Shown: positions 13,084 to 18,888 of the stretch, one piece after another | How the letters are laid out: the number at the start of each line of letters is the position of its first letter | How positions within the stretch are numbered: position 1 is the stretch's first letter | Source: HGM11412 sp045536025 | Lineage (GTDB): Bacteria > Bacillota > Clostridia > Christensenellales > Borkfalkiaceae | Assembly (NCBI GenBank): GCA_045536025.1 | Contig: JAZSMT010000026.1 | Span: 1 to 18,888, forward strand | DNA length: 18,888 bases | Direction of reading: 5' to 3' | Notes under the pieces: model-generated | What the model saw: the letters and a program-made list of their open reading frames with translations, nothing else | What the model was told of the DNA's origin: nothing | Database searches by the model: none | Position numbers and translations under genes: made by a program

Positions 13084-14484
13084 TTAGTTCCAATAATCAG
13101 TTAAATGAGGTAGCTCAATATCTTTAGCGTTAAATACTGGATTTTTACCTTGTCTTATTTGCTTTTCGTAATCTTTAAGAGCTTTAAAAGCGTACTTTGA
13201 TAAATACAATATAACGGGTACGTTAATCACCGCCATAAGCCCCATAGTTACGTCGGCAATATCCCACAATAACCCCGCTGAAAGCCCCGCACCCACGAAT
13301 ATAACCAATGAAGCAACTATTCTATACACCGTAAGAAACCACTTGGGGGGGTGTTTTTTGAACATAAAAATCCACGCTTGATCAACGTAATAAAGGTTGC
13401 CAAGTAAAGTGGTAAAAGCAAAAAGTATCATTGCAATCGTGATAAATAAAGGGCCAAAACTACCAAGCGTGCTCGATAACGCCAACTGAATATACGGTGC
13501 GCCCGATAAACTTTCACTAGGCTCTACGCCTGAACACATACACATAAACGCCGTTGCCGTACATATTAAAATAGTGTCAATAAATACCGAAAGTATTTGC
13601 GAAAGACCTTGTTTTACGGGATGAGAAACTTCTGCCGAAGCCGAAGCGTTAGGCGCTGAACCTACACCCGCTTCATTACTGAAAAGACCACGCTTGATAC
13701 CATACATTAAACAAGAACCGCTTATGCCTCCAAATATCGCTTTTAAATCAAACGCTTCAGTAAATATCCTTGCAAGCACCGCTGGTAACGCAGTTACGTT
13801 TAGTAGCGTTATTATAATGGCAACTAAAACGTAAATAATGCCCATAATCGGAACTAAAACCGAAGAAATTTTAATTATACGCTTACCGCCACCAAATAAA
13901 CAATACCCAACTAAAATTGCGCAAATTCCGCCAATTATCCAAGGCGTTACCGACGGATTATAAAAGGAATAACTTTCAAACGTTGATTGTAAGTTGTATG
14001 ACGCAAGCATATTAAAACCAAAACCATACGTTAAAATTAAACAGATTGAAAATATTATAGCTAACGTTCTTGATTTTAACGCCGATTGTATATAGTATGC
14101 AGGTCCGCCCACACAACCGTCAGCCGTTCTTTTTTTATAAATTTGAGCAAGAACACTTTCGATAAACGCGGAAGCTCCACCAATAATAGCAATAACCCAC
14201 ATCCAAAAAACCGAACCAAATCCACCAAGACACAACGCCGTGGATACACCTATGATATTACCTGTTCCCACACGCGAAGCAGTAGATACGATTAACGCTT
14301 GAAAAGAAGAAACCTTTTTACTATCGCTTGGTTTTTCTAAAACGGTAAGAAACTGCTGTTTAATTAGTCTAAATTGTGCAAAACGAGTTTTAATGGTAAA
14401 ATAAATTCCCGCAAGCACGAGTAAAACTACTAAAATATACGTATACAACGTATTATTAATAAATGAAATAACGTTGGCTATCAT
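13084..14484 (-). CDS. Alanine/glycine:cation symporter (AGCS) family protein
   Basis: It takes up alanine or glycine with Na+ (family knowledge). The protein of about 466 residues has ten or more membrane segments and the family signatures TASRVGTGNIIGV, GGPAYYIQ and GLFSNEAGVGSAPNASASAE followed by SHPVKQG. Exact substrate is not decidable. Two ATGs stand in tandem: the AGGAG site is 3 bases from the first (14487) and 6 from the second (14484); I chose the second for spacing, a difference of one residue. It has its own promoter (14515-14543) and, together with the convergent phosphate transporter, occupies the space where frr would normally follow pyrH. Confidence 0.93.
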   Translation of the reverse strand: MIANVISFINNTLYTYILVVLLVLAGIYFTIKTRFAQFRLIKQQFLTVLEKPSDSKKVSSFQALIVSTASRVGTGNIIGVSTALCLGGFGSVFWMWVIAIIGGASAFIESVLAQIYKKRTADGCVGGPAYYIQSALKSRTLAIIFSICLILTYGFGFNMLASYNLQSTFESYSFYNPSVTPWIIGGICAILVGYCLFGGGKRIIKISSVLVPIMGIIYVLVAIIITLLNVTALPAVLARIFTEAFDLKAIFGGISGSCLMYGIKRGLFSNEAGVGSAPNASASAEVSHPVKQGLSQILSVFIDTILICTATAFMCMCSGVEPSESLSGAPYIQLALSSTLGSFGPLFITIAMILFAFTTLLGNLYYVDQAWIFMFKKHPPKWFLTVYRIVASLVIFVGAGLSAGLLWDIADVTMGLMAVINVPVILYLSKYAFKALKDYEKQIRQGKNPVFNAKDIELPHLTDYWN

Positions 14485-14514
14485 CATAAACTCCTAATAA
14501 ATATAACTTTTTAT

Positions 14515-14543
14515 ATTTTACCATAAATTACATAATTTAACAA
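14515..14543 (-). promoter_or_regulatory. Sigma-A promoter of the AGCS gene
   Basis: On the minus strand TTGTTA (14538-14543), 17-base spacer ending TGG (extended -10), TAAAAT (14515-14520). Confidence 0.65.
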
Positions 14544-14603
14544 TTAAAATGAGCAAAGCAATTTTAACTGTTAAACGTATTTATATAACGACAAAAAATA
14601 TCA

Positions 14604-14635
14604 CTAAAAAAGAGTGGCTACACCACTCTTTTTTT
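14604..14635 (-). terminator. Rho-independent terminator of pyrH
   Basis: Arms 14606-14617 (AAAAAAGAGTGG) and 14623-14634 (CCACTCTTTTTT) form a perfect 12-bp stem with a 5-base loop. It starts 3 bases after the pyrH stop and ends the unit before the inserted transporter genes. T-runs are present on both strands. Confidence 0.88.
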
Positions 14636-14637
14636 AA

Positions 14638-15342
14638 TTATCTTATCCAAGTTCCAAGCTCTTCGCCTTGTATAGCTTTAACTAAGCTATCCTTTTCGTC
14701 TAAACCGAAAGCGAGGATGGGGGTTTTGTTTTCCATACAAATGGCTACGGCTGCGGTATCCATTGCTTTAAGTTCTTGTTTAATAAAGTCAAGATACTTA
14801 ATTTCTTTATACTTTTTAGCGTTCGGGTTGGTTTTGGGGTCGCTATCATAAATACCGTCAACGTTCTTTGCAAGGAGAATAACCTCTGCGCCGATTTCAG
14901 CAGCTCTTAAAGCAACGGCTGTGTCGGTTGAGAAGAAGGGGTTGCCCGTTCCGCAAGCAAAGATAACTATTCTACCCTTGTTAAGGTGAGCAAGCGCCTT
15001 TCTTAAAATATAAGGCTCGGCAACTCTAGTTATGGTAAGTGCCGTTTGAACGCGAGTTGGAACGCCCTTTCTTTCAATAGCATCTTGAAGAGCTAGTGCG
15101 TTTATAACGGTTGCAAGCATACCCATATGGTCGGCAGTAGTCCTTTCCATTTCAGTGCCTTGCCTACCGCGCCAGAAATTACCGCCACCCACAACGATAG
15201 CTACCTCAGCGCCCATTTCGTGCACTTTGCAAATTTGGTCTACAACGCCGTCAATAACGCCTTGGTCAAAGCCCATGCCTTTACTGCCTGCTAACGCTTC
15301 ACCGCTTATCTTTATAATAACTCTTTTATATTTAATCGACAT
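14638..15342 (-). CDS. pyrH: Uridylate (UMP) kinase
   Basis: PyrH phosphorylates UMP to UDP in pyrimidine nucleotide synthesis. The 234-residue protein has the amino-acid-kinase features KISGEAL (11-17), VVGGGNFWRGR (50-60), GRIVIFACGTGNPFFSTDTA, and KNVDGIYDSDP. Start ATG is preceded by AAGGAG. It has a TTGACA promoter of its own (15374-15402), is separated from tsf by a terminator, and ends with another terminator, so it is a single-gene unit rather than the middle of the usual rpsB-tsf-pyrH-frr transcript. Confidence 0.96.
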   Translation of the reverse strand: MSIKYKRVIIKISGEALAGSKGMGFDQGVIDGVVDQICKVHEMGAEVAIVVGGGNFWRGRQGTEMERTTADHMGMLATVINALALQDAIERKGVPTRVQTALTITRVAEPYILRKALAHLNKGRIVIFACGTGNPFFSTDTAVALRAAEIGAEVILLAKNVDGIYDSDPKTNPNAKKYKEIKYLDFIKQELKAMDTAAVAICMENKTPILAFGLDEKDSLVKAIQGEELGTWIR

Positions 15343-15373
15343 AATTTCTCCTTAAGTATTTTTAATTAGTTAT

Positions 15374-15402
15374 ATTTTATACCAACCAACCGCCCTTGTC
15401 AA
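15374..15402 (-). promoter_or_regulatory. Sigma-A promoter of pyrH
   Basis: On the minus strand TTGACA (15397-15402), 17-base spacer, TAAAAT (15374-15379). An overlapping TATAAA gives a 15-base spacer as the alternative. Confidence 0.75.
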
Positions 15403-15423
15403 TGCGGATAGATATTTTAACCG

Positions 15424-15458
15424 TTGAAAAAAAGGAACTAACCTAATTAGTTCCTTTT
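15424..15458 (-). terminator. Rho-independent terminator of rpsB-tsf
   Basis: AAAAGGAACTAA (15430-15441), loop CCTAA, TTAGTTCCTTTT (15447-15458); on the minus strand the stem is followed by a T-run. It lies 7 bases after the tsf stop. Confidence 0.85.
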
Positions 15459-15465
15459 AAGGGTT

Positions 15466-16125
15466 TTATTTTTTCATTGCGGAAACTTGAGCAGCAACCT
15501 CGTCTGCTAAGTTTTCGTTCTTCTTTTGTAAGCCCTCGCCCATTTCGTAACGAACGAATCTTCTTACCGAAATCTTTTCACCGATAGTAGCGGTAGCTTC
15601 GGTAACGATTTGCTCAATAGTCTTATCGGGGTCTTTTACAAACTTTTGGCAAAGTAAGCAGTTGTCGTTATAGAAGGTTTTAATTCTACCTTCAACCATT
15701 TTTTCAACGATTTGTGCGGGCTTACCTTCTTCGATTGCTTGAGCGCGTAAAATTTCCTTCTCTTTCTCGATAACGTCAGCAGGAACCTCTTCCTTGGTTA
15801 CGTAAGAGGGGTTAGCTGCCGCAATGTGAAGAGCGATATCGTGAACGAGTTCTTTGAACTTATCACCACGCGAAACGAAGTCAGTTTCACAGTTAACTTC
15901 AACTAAAACGCCAACTCTACCACCCATATGGATGTAGCTTTCTACTAAACCTTCAGCAGCAATTCTACCTGCCTTTTTAGCAGCTTTAGCAATACCCTTT
16001 TCTCTCAAATAGTCAACTGCTTTTTCCATATCGCCGTTAGTTTCTACTAACGCGTTTTTGCAATCCATCATACCTGCGCCCGTTCTTTCACGAAGCGTCT
16101 TAACGTCACTTGCAGTAAAACTCAT
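15466..16125 (-). CDS. tsf: Translation elongation factor Ts
   Basis: EF-Ts exchanges GDP for GTP on EF-Tu. The 219-residue protein is of the short form, with the N-terminal UBA-like domain (TASDVKTLRERTGAGMMDCK), the signature VEVNCETDFVSR and a single reduced core, ending in a helical tail. Many Firmicutes have about 290 residues; lineages with about 200-220 residues are also common. It follows rpsB by 17 bases with AAGGAG in the gap. Confidence 0.95.
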   Translation of the reverse strand: MSFTASDVKTLRERTGAGMMDCKNALVETNGDMEKAVDYLREKGIAKAAKKAGRIAAEGLVESYIHMGGRVGVLVEVNCETDFVSRGDKFKELVHDIALHIAAANPSYVTKEEVPADVIEKEKEILRAQAIEEGKPAQIVEKMVEGRIKTFYNDNCLLCQKFVKDPDKTIEQIVTEATATIGEKISVRRFVRYEMGEGLQKKNENLADEVAAQVSAMKK

Positions 16126-16142
16126 AACTTTTCTCCTTAAAA

Positions 16143-16910
16143 TTATTCTGCTTGAGCTTCTTCTTGAGCTTCAACAGCTTGCTCGAAGTTTTCAGCCTCT
16201 TCTTCTACGTTGTGGTTAACAGCGTCAGCGCCTTGGTTAGCTTCAATAACAGCGTCAGCAATAATAGACGCGATAAGCTTAACGGCTCTGATAGCATCGT
16301 CGTTACCAGGGATAACGTAATCAATATTGTCAGGATCACAGTTGGTATCGGTAATAGCAACTACGGGAATACCAAGCTTTTTAGCCTCTTTAACTGCAAT
16401 TTCTTCACAGTGGGGGTCTACTACGAAAAGCGCACCGGGAAGAGCGTGCATTTCTCTAATACCACCAAGGTTTAATTGAAGCTTTTCTCTTTCCTTTTTA
16501 AGCTCGATAACTTCTTTCTTGGGAAGAAGGTCGAACTCACCAATCTTTTCCATATTGTCAAGCTTATTAAGCCTGTCAACTCTCGAACGAATAGTCTTGA
16601 AGTTGGTAAGCGTACCACCAAGCCATCTAGCGTTGATGTAGTATTGACCACATCTTTCAGCCTCTTGAGCGATAGCTTCTTGAGCTTGCTTTTTAGTGCC
16701 GACGAAAAGTATCGATTTACCAGTTTTAGCAACTTCTACAACGAATTTGTAAGCCTTTTCGATTTCTTCAACGGTGAGTTGAAGGTCAACGATATGAATG
16801 TTGTTTCTTGCGCCGTAGATGTACTTTTTCATCTTGGGGTTCCATCTCGAGGTTTGGTGACCGAAGTGAACGCCTGCCTCAAGAAGTTGTTTCATTGAAC
16901 ATACTGCCAT
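16143..16910 (-). CDS. rpsB: 30S ribosomal protein S2
   Basis: S2 binds the back of the 30S subunit and is needed for S1 or initiation functions. The 255-residue protein begins AVCSMKQLLEAGVHFGHQTS and has RWNPKMKKYIYGARNNIHI, FVGTKKQAQEAI, NARWLGGTLTNF and VAITDTNCDP. The C-terminus carries an extra acidic, glutamate- and alanine-rich tail of about 25 residues, beyond the conserved core. GGAGG lies 8 bases before the ATG. A strong promoter and a leader of about 115 bases precede it, which is compatible with autoregulation by S2. Confidence 0.97.
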   Translation of the reverse strand: MAVCSMKQLLEAGVHFGHQTSRWNPKMKKYIYGARNNIHIVDLQLTVEEIEKAYKFVVEVAKTGKSILFVGTKKQAQEAIAQEAERCGQYYINARWLGGTLTNFKTIRSRVDRLNKLDNMEKIGEFDLLPKKEVIELKKEREKLQLNLGGIREMHALPGALFVVDPHCEEIAVKEAKKLGIPVVAITDTNCDPDNIDYVIPGNDDAIRAVKLIASIIADAVIEANQGADAVNHNVEEEAENFEQAVEAQEEAQAE

Positions 16911-17026
16911 AAAAATTTCCTCCGTTTATTCCTCCCGAAAAAAGTTTTAGCCCGATTTTATTCCGCATGAGATGATAAAATTTACGGAACAACGAAGTCG
17001 GCTTTTTATCGGTGTGAATTTTTAGC
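16911..17026 (-). promoter_or_regulatory. rpsB leader with paired segments, possible S2-responsive element
   Basis: Within the predicted leader, CCGAT/ATCGG segments (16952-16956 with 17008-17012) enclose TTCCG/CGGAA (16961-16965 with 16985-16989). An alternative pairing of ATTTTAT with ATAAAAT (16955-16961 / 16975-16981) exists. A leader of this length before an r-protein gene often carries autoregulation; known S2 leaders are described from Gammaproteobacteria and I see no proven match. Confidence 0.35.
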
Positions 17027-17032
17027 CTTTAT

Positions 17033-17061
17033 ATATTAGCACATATTTTTTTATTTGTAAA
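17033..17061 (-). promoter_or_regulatory. Sigma-A promoter of rpsB-tsf
   Basis: On the minus strand TTTACA (17056-17061), 17-base spacer ending TGC (extended -10), TAATAT (17033-17038). This is among the strongest promoters in the window, as expected for ribosomal genes. Confidence 0.8.
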
Positions 17062-17085
17062 CTTTTTTAACGTACTTTTATAAAA

Positions 17086-17116
17086 TAAAAAAACGCGCCC
17101 GAACGGCGCGTTTTTT
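17086..17116 (-). terminator. Rho-independent terminator of the nhaC-type gene
   Basis: AAAAAACGCGCC (17088-17099), 5-base loop, GGCGCGTTTTTT (17105-17116), with T-rich sequence after it on the minus strand. It separates the antiporter from rpsB. Confidence 0.88.
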
Positions 17117-17127
17117 GTTAACATTGA

Positions 17128-18690
17128 CTATTCTTTAATAGATTTCTTTTCAACATGCTTGATAAGGAATATTGCACCAACGGATAATACCGCAACTACT
17201 GTCCACATAATGAGTGCGCAAAGAATAGAGCCAAGAGTTGCCACAAAGCCAGCAATGACGTAGGATAAGAAAGCTATAACTGCCACAATCGACGCATAAG
17301 GAAGTTGAGTTCTTACGTGGTCGAGGTGGTTACACGTGCCGCCCGTAGACGCTAAAATAGTGGTATCTGAAATGGGTGAAACGTGGTCGCCAAACACCGC
17401 ACCGCCAAGGGTTGCCGAAACGGTTAATAAAACGAGCGTTCCGCTACCGCCAAGTATAGTTACGGCAATGGGCACGAGTACGCCGAAAGTTCCCCAAGAC
17501 GTTCCCGTAGAGAAAGCAATACCACAAGCAAGAATAAAGAAAATTGCTGGGAAAAGTGCCTTGATTGCCGAGGGAATTTTCTCCATATTCGTTTGAACGA
17601 AAGCTTGCGCGTCAAGATAACCGCCCTTAGCACCCATAATGCCAGATATCGTCCAAGCAAAGGTAAGTATTAATATTGCAGGAACCATCGTTTTAAAGCC
17701 TTGAGTAAAACTGTCGGTAATGTCTTTAAAGGTTACTACCTTTTCAATCATATAGTAAACTGCTACGATAACGAGAGCTATAGTCGAGCCGATTGCAAGC
17801 GAAGTGCCTGCGTCGCAGTTAGAGAAAGCCTCGATAACGTTTGCAGATTGAAGTTCTTTGCCGTACGTGCCCGTAACCCAGTTAAAGTAGAAGCCCGAGT
17901 AAATCATACCGCCGATACAGCATGCGATTAAAATAATTACGGGAACGATAAGGTGACGTACTTTTCCTTTGGGGTTAATTACGATAGACGCATCCTCATC
18001 AGTAGCGCGCTCGGTTTCGCCGGCATCTAAATCGCCCGTTTCTTCAGCAATACGTTCGTTTTTCTTCATCTTGCCGAAATCGAAACCCTTAGCACAGAAG
18101 ATAAATACCATAACGATAGTTAAGATTGCGTATACGTTAAAGGGTATGGTTTGCATGAATACCACTAAGCCGTTACCCTCGAGCTGACCTGACACAGCAG
18201 CCGCCCAAGAAGATATTGGCGCGATAATACAAACGGGTGCAGCGGTAGAGTCAATAATCCATGCAAGCTTTGCGTGAGATACCTTAAACTTGTCCGTAAC
18301 GGGGCGCATAACAGAGCCTACCGTTAAGCAGTTAAAATAATCGTCAACGAAAATTAAACAGCCGAGTGCAGCAGTAGCGCAAAGCGCGCCTTTTTTAGAG
18401 CTGATTTTCTTTTCAGCCCACTCGCCGTACGCCTTAGAGCCACCCGACTTTTGCATTAAAACTACGAAAATGCCGAGTATTACGAGGAATACGAGTATTG
18501 GGGTGTTACCGCCTACTTGTTTACTCATAACCGTCCAAACGGTGCCGAGAGCCTCAAGCGGATTTCCGCCCACGTAAAAGAGTGCGCCAACGAGTATACC
18601 AACGAAAAGCGATACGTATACTTGTTTGGTAATAAGCGCAAGTACGATTGCTACTATTGCGGGCACGAAAGCCCAAAAAGTTCCTACCAT
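17128..18690 (-). CDS. nhaC: Na+/H+ antiporter, NhaC family
   Basis: It exchanges Na+ and H+ across the membrane (family function); some relatives exchange organic anions or amino acids instead. The 520-residue protein has about twelve membrane segments, with the family motifs IFVDDYFNCLTVGSVMRPV (about 110-130), STAAPVCIIAPISSW, FSTGTSWGTFGVLVPIA and VFGDHVSPISDTTILASTGG followed by CNHLDHVRTQLPYA. A charged, acidic cytoplasmic loop lies near residues 210-245. ATG at 18690 follows CGGAG by 8 bases. It is a single-gene unit with its own promoter and terminator directly upstream of the rpsB promoter. Confidence 0.9.
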   Translation of the reverse strand: MVGTFWAFVPAIVAIVLALITKQVYVSLFVGILVGALFYVGGNPLEALGTVWTVMSKQVGGNTPILVFLVILGIFVVLMQKSGGSKAYGEWAEKKISSKKGALCATAALGCLIFVDDYFNCLTVGSVMRPVTDKFKVSHAKLAWIIDSTAAPVCIIAPISSWAAAVSGQLEGNGLVVFMQTIPFNVYAILTIVMVFIFCAKGFDFGKMKKNERIAEETGDLDAGETERATDEDASIVINPKGKVRHLIVPVIILIACCIGGMIYSGFYFNWVTGTYGKELQSANVIEAFSNCDAGTSLAIGSTIALVIVAVYYMIEKVVTFKDITDSFTQGFKTMVPAILILTFAWTISGIMGAKGGYLDAQAFVQTNMEKIPSAIKALFPAIFFILACGIAFSTGTSWGTFGVLVPIAVTILGGSGTLVLLTVSATLGGAVFGDHVSPISDTTILASTGGTCNHLDHVRTQLPYASIVAVIAFLSYVIAGFVATLGSILCALIMWTVVAVLSVGAIFLIKHVEKKSIKE

Positions 18691-18721
18691 AAAATTTCTC
18701 CGATAGTAAAATGATAGTTAA

Positions 18722-18750
18722 AATATATTATATTTTTAAGTGTTTGTCAA
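18722..18750 (-). promoter_or_regulatory. Sigma-A promoter of the nhaC-type gene
   Basis: On the minus strand TTGACA (18745-18750), 17-base spacer, TATATT (18722-18727). Confidence 0.7.
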
Positions 18751-18767
18751 GGCTTTCATAAATCACT

Positions 18768-18810
18768 GCTAAAAATATTAAAAAACCGCGGTAATAAAAA
18801 CTACTGCGGT
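18768..18810 (-). terminator. Terminator of a minus-strand gene lying beyond the window
   Basis: ACCGCGGTA (18785-18793) and TACTGCGGT (18802-18810) pair over 9 positions with one G-U; on the minus strand TTTTTAATATTTTT follows. It implies an upstream minus-strand transcript ending here. Confidence 0.65.
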
Positions 18811-18888
18811 CTTTGGCGGAAAAGGCGGGTTTCTGCCCCTTGCTAAGGGGAAGGCAAACGATAGTTTGCGAGGGGTTTGCCGTCCGCG
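18811..18888. repeat. G/C-rich hairpin repeat running off the window end
   Basis: Contains CCCCTT-GCT-AAGGGG (18836-18850) and, three bases later, GCAAAC-GATA-GTTTGC (18854-18869), then GAGGGGTTTGCC, whose GTTTGCC (18875-18881) can pair with GGCAAAC (18853-18859) instead. The composition is well above the local GC. No coding frame. It has the look of a dispersed intergenic palindromic element; copy number cannot be judged here. Confidence 0.6.

Overview
The window reads as part of a low-to-moderate GC, AT-rich-intergenic genome of a spore-forming Firmicute, most likely an uncultured clostridial lineage. The evidence is a sporulation sigma factor of the SigG type, a BclA-like collagen protein with a candidate sigma-K promoter, AAGGAG/AGGAGG ribosome binding sites, vegetative TTGACA-N17-TATAAT promoters and many short T-tailed terminators. 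I cannot name the genus from sequence alone.

Layout. Positions 1-319 hold the left part of an IS200/IS605-type element (tnpA cut by the window edge). Positions 320-515 hold a compact unit on the minus strand with its own promoter, ribosome site and terminator, encoding a 34-residue membrane peptide. Next come sigG (minus), then tcdA plus a C_GCAxxG_C_C protein (plus), an MFS transporter (minus), a collagen-like spore-surface protein (plus) and a GH29 alpha-L-fucosidase (minus). From 6045 to 10732 runs frr-uppS-cdsA-dxr-rseP (minus), i.e. ribosome recycling, undecaprenyl and phospholipid precursor synthesis, non-mevalonate isoprenoid synthesis and site-2 protease. From 14638 to 16910 runs rpsB-tsf / pyrH (minus). 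These two blocks are normally one contiguous cluster; here they are separated by about 3.9 kb carrying a Na+/phosphate-type transporter with a PhoU-like tail (plus) and an alanine/glycine:Na+ symporter (minus). A NhaC-type Na+/H+ antiporter (minus) precedes rpsB, so three cation-coupled transporters sit within 8 kb.

The non-coding DNA is the most unusual part. Between the phosphate transporter and the amino-acid symporter (12703-13083) lies an array of perfect short hairpins whose stem sequences all differ but which are joined, with no gap, by 7-base linkers GTTRTAT. The linkers run in one orientation in the left half and in the opposite orientation in the right half, around a short AT-rich centre. 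A second hairpin-rich repeat of different type starts at 18811 and runs off the window. The phosphate transporter has a roughly 160-base leader with a bulged hairpin, a terminator-like hairpin and a possible leaderless 35-codon ORF. Several start codons lie exactly where a sigma-A promoter would place the first transcribed base.

The rpsB-tsf, pyrH and frr blocks each have their own recognisable promoter, and tsf and pyrH each end in a strong terminator, so the split cluster looks functional as independent units.
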